In this document: one piece after another, positions 25,031 through 33,584 of the stretch | How the letters are laid out: each line of letters opens with the position of its first letter | How positions within the stretch are numbered: the stretch's first letter is position 1 | Source of the DNA: Candidatus Marispirochaeta associata | GTDB lineage: Bacteria; Spirochaetota; Spirochaetia; JC444; Marispirochaetaceae | Assembly: GCA_001749745.1 (NCBI GenBank) | Contig: JWTM01000541.1 | Coordinates: forward strand, 1-64,000 | Length of the DNA stretch: 64,000 nt | Direction: 5' to 3' | Made by a program: the position numbers and the translations under genes | The notes under the pieces: generated by a model | What the model was told of the DNA's origin: nothing | Databases searched by the model: none | Seen by the model: only the letters and a program-made list of their open reading frames with translations

Positions 25031-26962
25031 CTAATTGTCGGCTATCGTATTATTGGGCCCGGCCGAACGGTAATGAGAAGGGGATATACCGAAGTGTTTG
25101 CGAAAGATCGTGCTAAAAGAGCCGGGGGTCTGATACCCTATCTCCATAGCGATCTCCATCACGCTCAACTCGGTATTGACCAGAAGATCCCGGGCTCGGT
25201 CGAGCCTGGTCTTGGTGAGATACTCCGAATAGGAGTAGCCGCTGATTTTCTTGAAGATTGATTTCAGGTAGGATTCGCTGATATTGACCGCTCCCGCTAC
25301 ATCCTGAACCGAGATTTGCCGGTGGTAATTCTCATGGATATAATCCATCGCTTTGCGTACGATAGTTCCCGTCCGGCTGGAGTGGGATCGGGCCACGATA
25401 CCGATAATCTCGGTGGTCCGTTCCGAGAGCCACTGTTTGAGTTGGTCGATGGTGCGTAGGATGTGGGCCTCACTGTAGAGCTGCCTACTCAACTGGAACA
25501 GCTCCTCCACATCGCCTCCCCCGGCGATGGCTGCATCAATGATAGACCCCAGCAGCTCATAGAGCCTGATTCGCAGAAGACTGTTTGCATTCTCGTCCCA
25601 GCTGACAAGACGGGAGATAAAGACCGCCAGATTGGCCTCGGCCCGCTCCAGATCCCCTATCTTGACTGCCGAGAGGAACGCGTCCCGCTCCTTGAACGGA
25701 TACTCAGCCTCTACCGGACTCTCCCGGATATCCTGGGTATGGATAACCTGCCCCCCGTCGATGCTCGAGGCGAGCTCCAGGGCGTTCACCGCCTCCTGGT
25801 ATGAGCGTTTCAGATCGTCCAGGCCGTTGTAGCTCCCCCCTATGCCGATATTGGCAGCGATTTCCCAAGTCTCCTCTAGAAGCCTGCGAATCTCCTCGGC
25901 CAGCTCCGTCATCTGCTGTTTCCCCTGCTCCGGCTGCACCGGCAGACAGATCCCGTACATATCGGGCCCAAGGGGCATCATAATGAAGTTCAAGCCCCCG
26001 AAGGAGCGCACTACCAGACGGGTGATCCCCCGCTCCAGGGATTCGTCCATTTTAGCCCGGGCGCTCTCCTCCAGATCGCCGGTGTGGAGCCTAAGGACCA
26101 TCATCGTATTCAAAGATCGAGGAATCCGGAGCAGTTCCAGTAGTTGGGAGACCTGTTGGCGAACGTCGGGATTAATCGAGAAATCCTGAATCAACTCCTG
26201 GCGGATATGGGCCACGACCTTATTCATGCGAAACCGCTTCTCCCGGATATCGAGGATGACACCGTAGCCGAGAAAGGAGGCGCTCAGAATAGACCCGACG
26301 TAGTAGATCCACCACTGCATCGCTAAAGCGCCGAATATGAAGGTCAATCCGAATACGAGCTTACCTACGTTATATAAGATTACTTTCTGCTGCGACCGCC
26401 CCGTATCCTTCATCAAACCCGCTACACGAAATGATTTGACCAGGGAATCACCGCTCAGCATTAAGCCGAGAATGGTATAGACGGCTATCGTTACCTCACG
26501 CCCATAGTAGGGCGGAGTGCGGCTCGGAGTCAGATTATCCCAGGCCACTAGATCACCGATTCGAAAGAGCTCCATCGTCCCGGAGGTACCGAGGGTGTTG
26601 AAGACCCAGTAGATCACCCCCAATAGAGTGCCGGCTGCAAAGATAATCAGCAGATGGGTCTGCCGATTGCGTTCAGGGCGGGAGAAATCAGCCAGGATAA
26701 CCATCGGTACCGTCACCGCCGCAAAGAGCAGGGAGCGCACATTGTTGATCAATAGCGGGGCGATATCGGGACCCAGAAAGATCTGTACGGGCCGTCCGAA
26801 GAGGTATAGGCTGAAGGTAATCAGGAAAACCTTGAAGTAACGCTGCGGTCCCCGGCGGGAGTCCTCTACGAACTGAAAATAGAGGAAGAAGATGAAGAGA
26901 AAGAGTCCCGAGACCAGCGGCGCGACGAGATTTCCCAGGATCTTGATGAACATACCTTCCAT
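25031..26962 (-). CDS. membrane-bound AraC-family transcriptional regulator
   Basis: A 643-residue protein. The first 230 residues contain about seven hydrophobic segments. The middle (about 250-430) includes GIGGSYNGLDDLKRSYQEAVNALELA, typical of the degenerate GGDEF-like domain in CdaR/YesN-type regulators. The C-terminal 100 residues are an AraC-type double helix-turn-helix (VQDVAGAVNISESYLKSIFKK, AMEIGYQTPGSFSTIFRKHFG). It probably senses an extracellular or membrane signal and controls the adjacent TRAP operon, which starts 122 bp downstream. Start 26962 or 26953 is uncertain, as no clear ribosome-binding site precedes the first. Confidence 0.87.
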   Translation of the reverse strand: MEGMFIKILGNLVAPLVSGLFLFIFFLYFQFVEDSRRGPQRYFKVFLITFSLYLFGRPVQIFLGPDIAPLLINNVRSLLFAAVTVPMVILADFSRPERNRQTHLLIIFAAGTLLGVIYWVFNTLGTSGTMELFRIGDLVAWDNLTPSRTPPYYGREVTIAVYTILGLMLSGDSLVKSFRVAGLMKDTGRSQQKVILYNVGKLVFGLTFIFGALAMQWWIYYVGSILSASFLGYGVILDIREKRFRMNKVVAHIRQELIQDFSINPDVRQQVSQLLELLRIPRSLNTMMVLRLHTGDLEESARAKMDESLERGITRLVVRSFGGLNFIMMPLGPDMYGICLPVQPEQGKQQMTELAEEIRRLLEETWEIAANIGIGGSYNGLDDLKRSYQEAVNALELASSIDGGQVIHTQDIRESPVEAEYPFKERDAFLSAVKIGDLERAEANLAVFISRLVSWDENANSLLRIRLYELLGSIIDAAIAGGGDVEELFQLSRQLYSEAHILRTIDQLKQWLSERTTEIIGIVARSHSSRTGTIVRKAMDYIHENYHRQISVQDVAGAVNISESYLKSIFKKISGYSYSEYLTKTRLDRARDLLVNTELSVMEIAMEIGYQTPGSFSTIFRKHFGISPSHYRSAGPNNTIADN

Positions 26963-26991
26963 GGGCTGCAGTATACCAGATAGAATGCCCT

Positions 26992-27732
26992 ATGCTCACC
27001 CTGCGCTTTTACGAGGAGCTGAACGACTTCCTCACTCCCGATAGGCGTAAACAGACCTTCCAGCTCACCTATGAGCTGCCGCGCAGCGTCAAGGACCTGA
27101 TCGAGTCGCTCGGGGTGCCCCATGTAGAGGTCGACCTGATCCTGATTAACGGCGAATCGGTGGATTTCGAGCATCCGGTCAAAGACGGCGACTTCATCAG
27201 CGTCTATCCTGTCTTCGAGGCTCTCGACATCACGACGGCGACTCGCCTGCGGCCTGCTCCCATGCGGGAGAGTCGCTTCATCGCTGATGTGCACCTAAAA
27301 ACCCTGGTCCGGAAACTGCGGATGCTCGGTTTCGATACCCTCTACGACGCCGCCTGGGACGATCCGGATCTGGTACGCATCGCCGAGGCCCAAAATCGCA
27401 TCCTCCTGACCCGGGATATCGGACTGCTGAAGCGGGGCGAGCTCTCCCGGGGGCTCTTTATCCGCTCCCAGGATCCGGGAGAGCAGCTGACGGAACTGAT
27501 CCGGCGGCTCGATCTCAAGAGTCAGATCCGCCCCTTGAGTCGCTGCATCCGCTGCAATGGCCTTCTGACGCCCATTTTAATCCGGAACATACCCGATATA
27601 GAGGCCTCTATCCCCCCGGATATTCGAACCTCCCAGACGAGCGTCTCCCGCTGCAGCGACTGCGGGCGCTACTACTGGCGGGGAAGCCACTACGACCGTA
27701 TGCTGGAGCAGATCCGGAATATTCGTGCTTGA
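26992..27732 (+). CDS. Mut7-C RNase-domain protein with N-terminal ubiquitin-like domain
   Basis: A 246-residue protein. The first 85 residues resemble the Mut7-C ubiquitin-like domain (MLTLRFYEELNDFL, LILINGESVDF, VKDGDFISVYP). The rest is a Mut7-C PIN-like RNase domain (FIADVHLKTLVRKLRMLGFDTLY, ILLTRDIGLLKR) ending in a zinc ribbon with CIRC and CSDC. Predicted to be a nuclease or RNA-binding protein; no substrate known. Divergent from the AraC regulator with only 29 bp between the starts. Confidence 0.87.
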   Translation: MLTLRFYEELNDFLTPDRRKQTFQLTYELPRSVKDLIESLGVPHVEVDLILINGESVDFEHPVKDGDFISVYPVFEALDITTATRLRPAPMRESRFIADVHLKTLVRKLRMLGFDTLYDAAWDDPDLVRIAEAQNRILLTRDIGLLKRGELSRGLFIRSQDPGEQLTELIRRLDLKSQIRPLSRCIRCNGLLTPILIRNIPDIEASIPPDIRTSQTSVSRCSDCGRYYWRGSHYDRMLEQIRNIRA

Positions 27733-27798
27733 GGGCGGCCCGGCTGCGTGATACCATAGCCTCGCTAGAAGCTTGAACATCCATAAGGAAAAAAACCG

Positions 27799-28602
27799 AT
27801 GAATGAGACTGCCGATCACCCCTACATAATGGAGCACTGCGAAGAGGCTGAGCGCCTGAAACGTAAAACCCGCCGGGAGCGGGTCATCGAACAGGCCTGC
27901 TGGGGCGGTCTGCAGCCCGGCATGCGCGTACTGGATGTGGGCTGCGGCGGGGGCTATACCACCGCCATTCTGGCCTCAATCGCTGAACACGCCGAGGGGC
28001 TCGATCTATCCCAGGAGAGAATCGAGCAGGCGAGGATCGATTATCCTGAGCTGAAATTCCACCAGGTGGACATCTATGGAGATCTCAAGGATCTCGGCCG
28101 CTTCGATTTCATCTGGGTTCGTTTTTTTCTTGAGTACCATCGCAGTTCCTCCGCCGGGATCGTGAAAAAACTGAGTGAACTGCTCAACGAGGGCGGGATT
28201 CTCTGTGCGGGGGAGCTCGATCACCACAGCATGAACCATTTTCCCGTAGACGAACGCATGGAAGAGGCTCTTGCCGGACTGTCCGCCCATCTCCAGAAGC
28301 ATGCCGATTGGGATCCCTACGCGGGTCGCAAGCTCTATACCCATCTGTACGATGCAGGACTGACGAAGATCGACGTGCGCTTGGATGCGCATCATCTCCT
28401 CTTCGGCCCCATGGGGGACATTCAGGAGGGGGATTGGCTCACCAAACTCCAGGTGGCCGCCTCGGGCTGCGGATACCCTTTTCCCCAGTATGAAGGCGGA
28501 TTCGATGAGTTTCTTGCGGAAGCCCGAGCCCAGCTTACGAATCCCCGGCGTTTCACTTACACGCCGATTATTCTCTGTCGCGGGATCAAGCCAAGCGGCT
28601 AG
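27799..28602 (+). CDS. class I SAM-dependent methyltransferase
   Basis: A 267-residue protein with motif I VLDVGCGGGYTTAIL, motif II-like GLDLSQERIEQAR and FDFIWVRFFLEYH at motif IV, typical of a Rossmann-fold small-molecule methyltransferase. No substrate can be inferred. It overlaps the 3' end of the convergent HD-GYP gene by 17 bp. Confidence 0.83.
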   Translation: MNETADHPYIMEHCEEAERLKRKTRRERVIEQACWGGLQPGMRVLDVGCGGGYTTAILASIAEHAEGLDLSQERIEQARIDYPELKFHQVDIYGDLKDLGRFDFIWVRFFLEYHRSSSAGIVKKLSELLNEGGILCAGELDHHSMNHFPVDERMEEALAGLSAHLQKHADWDPYAGRKLYTHLYDAGLTKIDVRLDAHHLLFGPMGDIQEGDWLTKLQVAASGCGYPFPQYEGGFDEFLAEARAQLTNPRRFTYTPIILCRGIKPSG

Positions 28603-30538
28603 CGATGTCGGGTTCCTGTTCGATCAATTCATTAGCCTTGAGATAGTGGAAAAACGCCGCGATCACCCGACGATCGAGGTGATCGTCCGCCTCGTTCATC
28701 AGTAATTCCAGGGCCTCTTCCGCCGCCAGGGGTTTGCGGTAGTGCCGTTGAGAGGTTATCGCATCGTAGAAGTCGGCCACGGCGATAATCCGCGCTCCCA
28801 GAGGGATATCGTTTCCCATCAATCCTTGAGGATACCCCTTTCCGTCCAATCGCTCGTGGTGGGAGGCGGCAATCTCCGGCACCTGGGAATAAATACCGTC
28901 GAAGGCGATCTGATCGAGGATCTGTTTCGTCTTGGCCGCATGGGTCTTGATGATTGCAAACTCTTCGGGGGTAAGACTTCCCTGTTTCTTCAGGATCGAA
29001 TCGGGAACGCCGATCTTCCCATAATCATGCAGCAGGGCGGCGATGCGGATCATCTCCTGAAAATCCTTGCTCATCCCCATCTCCCGGCTGATGCCGACCG
29101 AGTATTCGGTCACCTTTTCTGAATGACCGGCGGTCAGATTATCCCGGGCGTCGATGCTCGAGGCCAGGACCTTGATGATCGATTTGAACTGATCCTCCCT
29201 CGATTCGATCAGCTTGGCGTTCTTGATGCTCATCCCGATAACCGACGCAATCCCCTTGAGCAGGTTCAGGTCGCTGCTCAAGAGCGGCTGCTTACTCTCC
29301 AGGTTATCCACGGCGATGATACCCAGCGCCTCGGTCTCGCAGATGATCGGACAACAGATAAACGAGCGCGAACCGACGATGCGGGCGAAGGAGAGGCTGC
29401 GGAAGGAGAGGGAATCCTCGATCTCGTCGATATTATTCACCAGGAAGGATCGGTGCTCCTTGAAGCTGAGGACGAATACCCCCTTGGAATCCTCTTTATC
29501 CAGATGAAACTGGGTATTTTGCAGCAGACTGAGATCCTCCGGATTATAACCGAACCCCGCCCGAAACTGGAGCCGGGTCTTGTCCGGATTGGCCAGCATA
29601 ATGACCCCCCGGTCGTAGTTGAGCAGCTTCTCGAAGATCTTGGCGATATTCTCCAGTACATCGTCGATACGGGTATACTTGCTGATCGCCTCGCCGACCT
29701 CGTGGGAAACAGTAGTATTATTGTAGTTTATCTTCGTCTGGAGGGCCAAATCCTCCGTGGACTGGCGCAGCTCCTCCAGGGTGGCCATCAAATGGGTATT
29801 CTCCCGGTATTTTGCTATCAAGGTGAAGAGAAGATTGAACGAAAAGAGGCCGAGGGAGAGCAGTACCCAGCTCAGAAGCGGCAGAAGCGGGATGGCCACG
29901 AGCGATGCGATAATCCCGAGAGAGGAACTGAGATAGCGCACCTTGCGCAACGGAATGACCTCGGTCTCCTCCCACTCTACCCGGTATCTGCAGCAGGAAT
30001 CCCCGTGAAACATGCACTCCGGATGCTCGATCCGCGGCAGACGATGGGTGTAGGCGATGGCGATCGATTCGAGAATTCCCATCCGGTTCTCGCACTGGTA
30101 GGGCTTCTCGCTTATCCCCGGCAGCGGGCGTACAATGACCTCCACTCCGTTGGAGCTGAGTTTCTTCACCGAGAAGACCGATGAACGGGTAATAAGCGCC
30201 GAGGATCGCGGCAGGATAGCATAGGCCTGGTGGGGACTGATAAAGCCCATCAGATAACGCCGTATCAGCGAACCGGTCTCGACCGCAGTGGCGAAGCGTC
30301 CGGCCTCCCGGGCGATCGTCAGATTCCCGGTAAACTGGACTACCCGTTCCTGAAATCGATCGATCTGATCCTGGGTAAACCAGTGACCGTCATCGTTGAC
30401 CTCATAGGATTTCATGTCGGCATATTCGAGGATCCGACCGATGTCGATGTCGGGGTATTTTTTAGACAGAAATTGGAGCCAAACCTGGATATTGCGGCTG
30501 TTATAGAGCTTTTCCTGGCTGGTGTCGCGATCCCCCAT
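28586..30538 (-). CDS. HD-GYP domain c-di-GMP phosphodiesterase with GAF sensor
   Basis: A 650-residue protein. The N-terminal sensor (about 1-180) includes HPECMFHGDSCCRYRVEW, as in V4R-like domains. One hydrophobic hairpin lies at about 195-245, followed by a coiled coil, a GAF domain (about 270-430) and an HD-GYP domain (about 450-620) with HDYGKIGVPD, HHERLDGKGYP and the following acidic cluster. HD-GYP proteins degrade cyclic di-GMP. It lies 14 bp downstream of the PilZ-type gene, suggesting a signalling unit. Confidence 0.9.
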   Translation of the reverse strand: MGDRDTSQEKLYNSRNIQVWLQFLSKKYPDIDIGRILEYADMKSYEVNDDGHWFTQDQIDRFQERVVQFTGNLTIAREAGRFATAVETGSLIRRYLMGFISPHQAYAILPRSSALITRSSVFSVKKLSSNGVEVIVRPLPGISEKPYQCENRMGILESIAIAYTHRLPRIEHPECMFHGDSCCRYRVEWEETEVIPLRKVRYLSSSLGIIASLVAIPLLPLLSWVLLSLGLFSFNLLFTLIAKYRENTHLMATLEELRQSTEDLALQTKINYNNTTVSHEVGEAISKYTRIDDVLENIAKIFEKLLNYDRGVIMLANPDKTRLQFRAGFGYNPEDLSLLQNTQFHLDKEDSKGVFVLSFKEHRSFLVNNIDEIEDSLSFRSLSFARIVGSRSFICCPIICETEALGIIAVDNLESKQPLLSSDLNLLKGIASVIGMSIKNAKLIESREDQFKSIIKVLASSIDARDNLTAGHSEKVTEYSVGISREMGMSKDFQEMIRIAALLHDYGKIGVPDSILKKQGSLTPEEFAIIKTHAAKTKQILDQIAFDGIYSQVPEIAASHHERLDGKGYPQGLMGNDIPLGARIIAVADFYDAITSQRHYRKPLAAEEALELLMNEADDHLDRRVIAAFFHYLKANELIEQEPDIASRLA

Positions 30539-30552
30539 ATCGGCAGCGTCCT

Positions 30553-32613
30553 TTAAGACTGAACCTTACGCAGCAGGGATTGAATATGATCAAAATAGGA
30601 GTCCCCTATCTCGGTGTCCATCACCCATGCGGTATAGCTCTTCTCGTAGTGTACGTTCAGTTTATCGGCAGATTCCAGTGGAAACAGAAGCATGGGCGGT
30701 GCGCTTTCCTGATCGATAGCCAAATTTCGCATACACCGCTGGAGCATCTCCTTGGTGACATACTCGGGCTGCAATAAAAAGCAGGTGCATGAGTTCGTCA
30801 GTTCGGAAAGGTTAATTCCCGGATCGGAACGATTGACCACCACGACCGCAACCAGGCGTTCGGTATGTCTGAGGGCGATCACCTCAATGGTTCGCTCGAT
30901 TCCCAACTCTCTATAGGCCCGCTGTACGCCCGCATTGGAGCAGGCCATATCGGCATAGGGCGGCAAATTCATCGCATCCAGCAATAATCCGCCGGAATGC
31001 TCCTCGTAGAAGCAGCTAAGCTGGATGTACTCATCCTCGGTAATCGGGCCCATGCTCACCAGACTGCCCACTTCTCGCGCCTCAGGCTCGGAGGAGGGAA
31101 TCCAGTAGGCCATCTCATCGGCGGAACAGACCTTCGGGTTCTCGACAAAATCGACCAGGCCGCCGAAGACGCGGGCGGGAAAATGGTTCTTGGGACGGTA
31201 GAAACACATCAGGAAGTCCAGGTTCATGCTGGCGAAGCGGCAACTGTCGTTTATATAGCTTCCGACCTGATTGAGCACGTGCACTCCCGCATTCTCGGAC
31301 CCCTGCGAGGAGGAGGCATGATGATGGAGGAGCCAGGTCCGTTCATAGAAGCGTACCATCGAGAGATGGCCGAGGATTCGATCCTCTTTCTGATAGATAA
31401 AATGACGGGCGACTTCATTCCGTTCCCGGTAGAGTTTCTCGAAGCTTTCCCGAATCTTCTGCTTATTCTTACGCAACATGGCGTACTTATCCGGGTAGAT
31501 GAAGCCCGAATCAAAGAAGAAGCCCCACAGTCTCTCTAGGTCGACCGGCTTGCAGAGACTGCTGTTCTCGTTATAGGCCTGATGGATCAGGGAGAGGAGC
31601 ACCAGATGTTCCTGGGGATCGATATCGATGATGCAGAGCCCGTAGTGGACCTCCCCGCTCTCCTCCTCGGCCCGGCGCTGAATAACCTGGGCCCGGATTC
31701 GAACCTGGGTATACTCGGGAAACACCAAGCTAAGATCGTCAATGATCGTTCCCACCGACAAACGCGAACTATTATGCAGATCCCGGAAGGAGAATCCCGA
31801 GCCGGAGAGATCGACGACCTTGCGCTCCACTGATCGATTCGAGAAAGGGTGATTAAAACGACAGCGCGGACTGGTCTGAAACTCGCTGCGTTCGCTGCGA
31901 AAGCGTCGGGATGGATAGCGTCTGATGGAGTCCTGCAGAATGGAAACCACAAAGCAGCGCTTCCCCTGGGCATTGAAACTCGATTCGACCAGCCCGTTCT
32001 CTGAGTAGATCAGGGCGGCGTCCCGCTCGAGCAGGAGCAGCACCTCCCGGGAGGAATCGATCCAGCGGGCATTATCCAGATCATCAGTCTGAATTATGAA
32101 TTCTGCGTGGGAGAAAAGGGTGAGTTCCCCCTGCAGACGAATCCCGCTCTGCACTATTGCAGCGGAGATATCGACCGCCTTCTCCCGCACTGCGGGACTG
32201 TTGGGAACGACGATCGCCGATTTGGGGAGGTTGACCGAGATGCCCGTTTGACCGAGGTGACTCTCTTCAGGATAGATCAGAACCGTCTGATCATGCTCCT
32301 CTAGCCGGATATTCTTCAGCGTGTAATGAGCAATCCACTCCTGGGGGGCGTTTTCTCCCAGCCAGCGGAAATCACAGCGTTCGCCGCGACAGATATCCGG
32401 CTGAGCCGCAATTCTCCGCACCGAGGGGGACTCATTATGGACAAACTCCATCTCCACCGTGCCGTCGCTGAAGTTGAGATGATTCAATTTGTTAATCACA
32501 TATTTACGGCGCAGAGTTCTGCCGATTTCACCTTCAGAACCGACAGGTTCTACGGTTCCGCCGGAAAGCTCCCGGAGCGAGAGGAGAGAGAAGCGGTTGT
32601 CTTGGTCTCCCAT
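30553..32613 (-). CDS. large PilZ-domain protein
   Basis: A 686-residue cytoplasmic protein with a PilZ c-di-GMP-binding signature in its middle: an Arg-rich stretch (RRYPSRRFRSERSEF, about 230-250) followed by RKVVDLSGSGFSF, the D/NxSxxG motif. The C-terminal half is helical with GNAT-like character (IDQESAPPMLLFPLESADKL near the end), but I cannot name it. No membrane segments. It is co-oriented with the HD-GYP gene and the pair may link c-di-GMP level to an output such as motility. Confidence 0.72.
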   Translation of the reverse strand: MGDQDNRFSLLSLRELSGGTVEPVGSEGEIGRTLRRKYVINKLNHLNFSDGTVEMEFVHNESPSVRRIAAQPDICRGERCDFRWLGENAPQEWIAHYTLKNIRLEEHDQTVLIYPEESHLGQTGISVNLPKSAIVVPNSPAVREKAVDISAAIVQSGIRLQGELTLFSHAEFIIQTDDLDNARWIDSSREVLLLLERDAALIYSENGLVESSFNAQGKRCFVVSILQDSIRRYPSRRFRSERSEFQTSPRCRFNHPFSNRSVERKVVDLSGSGFSFRDLHNSSRLSVGTIIDDLSLVFPEYTQVRIRAQVIQRRAEEESGEVHYGLCIIDIDPQEHLVLLSLIHQAYNENSSLCKPVDLERLWGFFFDSGFIYPDKYAMLRKNKQKIRESFEKLYRERNEVARHFIYQKEDRILGHLSMVRFYERTWLLHHHASSSQGSENAGVHVLNQVGSYINDSCRFASMNLDFLMCFYRPKNHFPARVFGGLVDFVENPKVCSADEMAYWIPSSEPEAREVGSLVSMGPITEDEYIQLSCFYEEHSGGLLLDAMNLPPYADMACSNAGVQRAYRELGIERTIEVIALRHTERLVAVVVVNRSDPGINLSELTNSCTCFLLQPEYVTKEMLQRCMRNLAIDQESAPPMLLFPLESADKLNVHYEKSYTAWVMDTEIGDSYFDHIQSLLRKVQS

Positions 32614-32678
32614 GTAACTTTTTCCCCGTACAATAGATGCCGATAGTATATCAGCAAATTGGCAAAATGTGGGAGAAC

Positions 32679-33266
32679 TTACATTTTTGTGCGGCCTTTC
32701 AAGGATCGGGCCAGGGTAAGCCGGTCGGCGTACTCCAGATCGCCGCCTACCGGCAGACCCGAGGCCAGCCGGGAGACGGTGATCCCCCGGTCTTTGATCA
32801 GATTGACCAGATAGAGGGCGGTGGTATCCCCCTCTACCGACGGATTCGTGGCGACGATAATCTCGGCTATCGCGCCGCTCTCTATTCGCTTAACGAGGGA
32901 GTCGATATTCAGATCCGCCGGCCCGACCCCGTCGATCGGCGAAAGAGCGCCGCCGAGTACATGATAGCGCCCGTCGAACTCCCGGGTCGCCTCGATGGTG
33001 GCCACATCCTGGGACTGCTCCACCACACAGATAAGGCCGGGATTACGATTAGGATCGCTGCAATAGTCGCAAGGGTCGGCCTCGGTATAGAGACCGCAGG
33101 TGGAACAGCGACGGATTCGCATCTTCAGGGTTTTGATCTGCTCGGCCAGTCCCGCCAGGTACTCGTCGTCGCTCTGGAGGAGGAAATATGCCATTCGGGT
33201 GGCGCTCTTCTTGCCGACCCCCGGAAAACGGGAGAGGCTGCGGATCAGCCGGTCGAGAACAGTCAT
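32679..33266 (-). CDS. recR: recombination protein RecR
   Basis: A 195-residue RecR: N-terminal helix-hairpin-helix (SRFPGVGKKSATRMAYFLL), zinc finger CSTCGLYTEADPCDYC, TOPRIM domain (ICVVEQSQDVATIEA, VEGDTTALYL) and Walker B-like C-terminus. It works with RecF (also in this window) and RecO to load RecA at gaps. It starts directly after the ybaB stop, completing the dnaX-ybaB-recR operon. Confidence 0.97.
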   Translation of the reverse strand: MTVLDRLIRSLSRFPGVGKKSATRMAYFLLQSDDEYLAGLAEQIKTLKMRIRRCSTCGLYTEADPCDYCSDPNRNPGLICVVEQSQDVATIEATREFDGRYHVLGGALSPIDGVGPADLNIDSLVKRIESGAIAEIIVATNPSVEGDTTALYLVNLIKDRGITVSRLASGLPVGGDLEYADRLTLARSLKGRTKM

Positions 33267-33584
33267 CTAGGTGCCCATAAAACCGGGGGGCAGGTCCATT
33301 CCGCCGGTCATACTCGAGACCTCGCTTTGGATCTTCTCACGGACCTTAGCCATGGCGTCGCTCATGGCGGCCAGGACCAGGTCTTCGAGCATCGGGACGT
33401 CGGCGGGATTGACCGCAATCGGATCGATCGTCACGTCGGTAACGCTCATCTGCCCGTTGACCGTAACCTTGACCATATCGCCGCCGGCGCTGCCGGTCAC
33501 GGAGATCTCGGCCAGTTTTGACTGCATCTCCTGCATATTGCTCTGCAGGGACTGGAGGTTTTTCAGCATTTCAAAGGGGTTCAT
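33267..33584 (-). CDS. ybaB: YbaB/EbfC nucleoid-associated protein
   Basis: A 105-residue protein beginning MNPFEMLKNLQSLQSNMQEMQSKLAEI with the coiled-coil and VTGSAGGDMVKVTVNGQMSV typical of YbaB/EbfC, a small dimeric DNA-binding protein. The conserved position between dnaX and recR supports the call. Overlaps the dnaX stop by one base. Confidence 0.95.
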   Translation of the reverse strand: MNPFEMLKNLQSLQSNMQEMQSKLAEISVTGSAGGDMVKVTVNGQMSVTDVTIDPIAVNPADVPMLEDLVLAAMSDAMAKVREKIQSEVSSMTGGMDLPPGFMGT

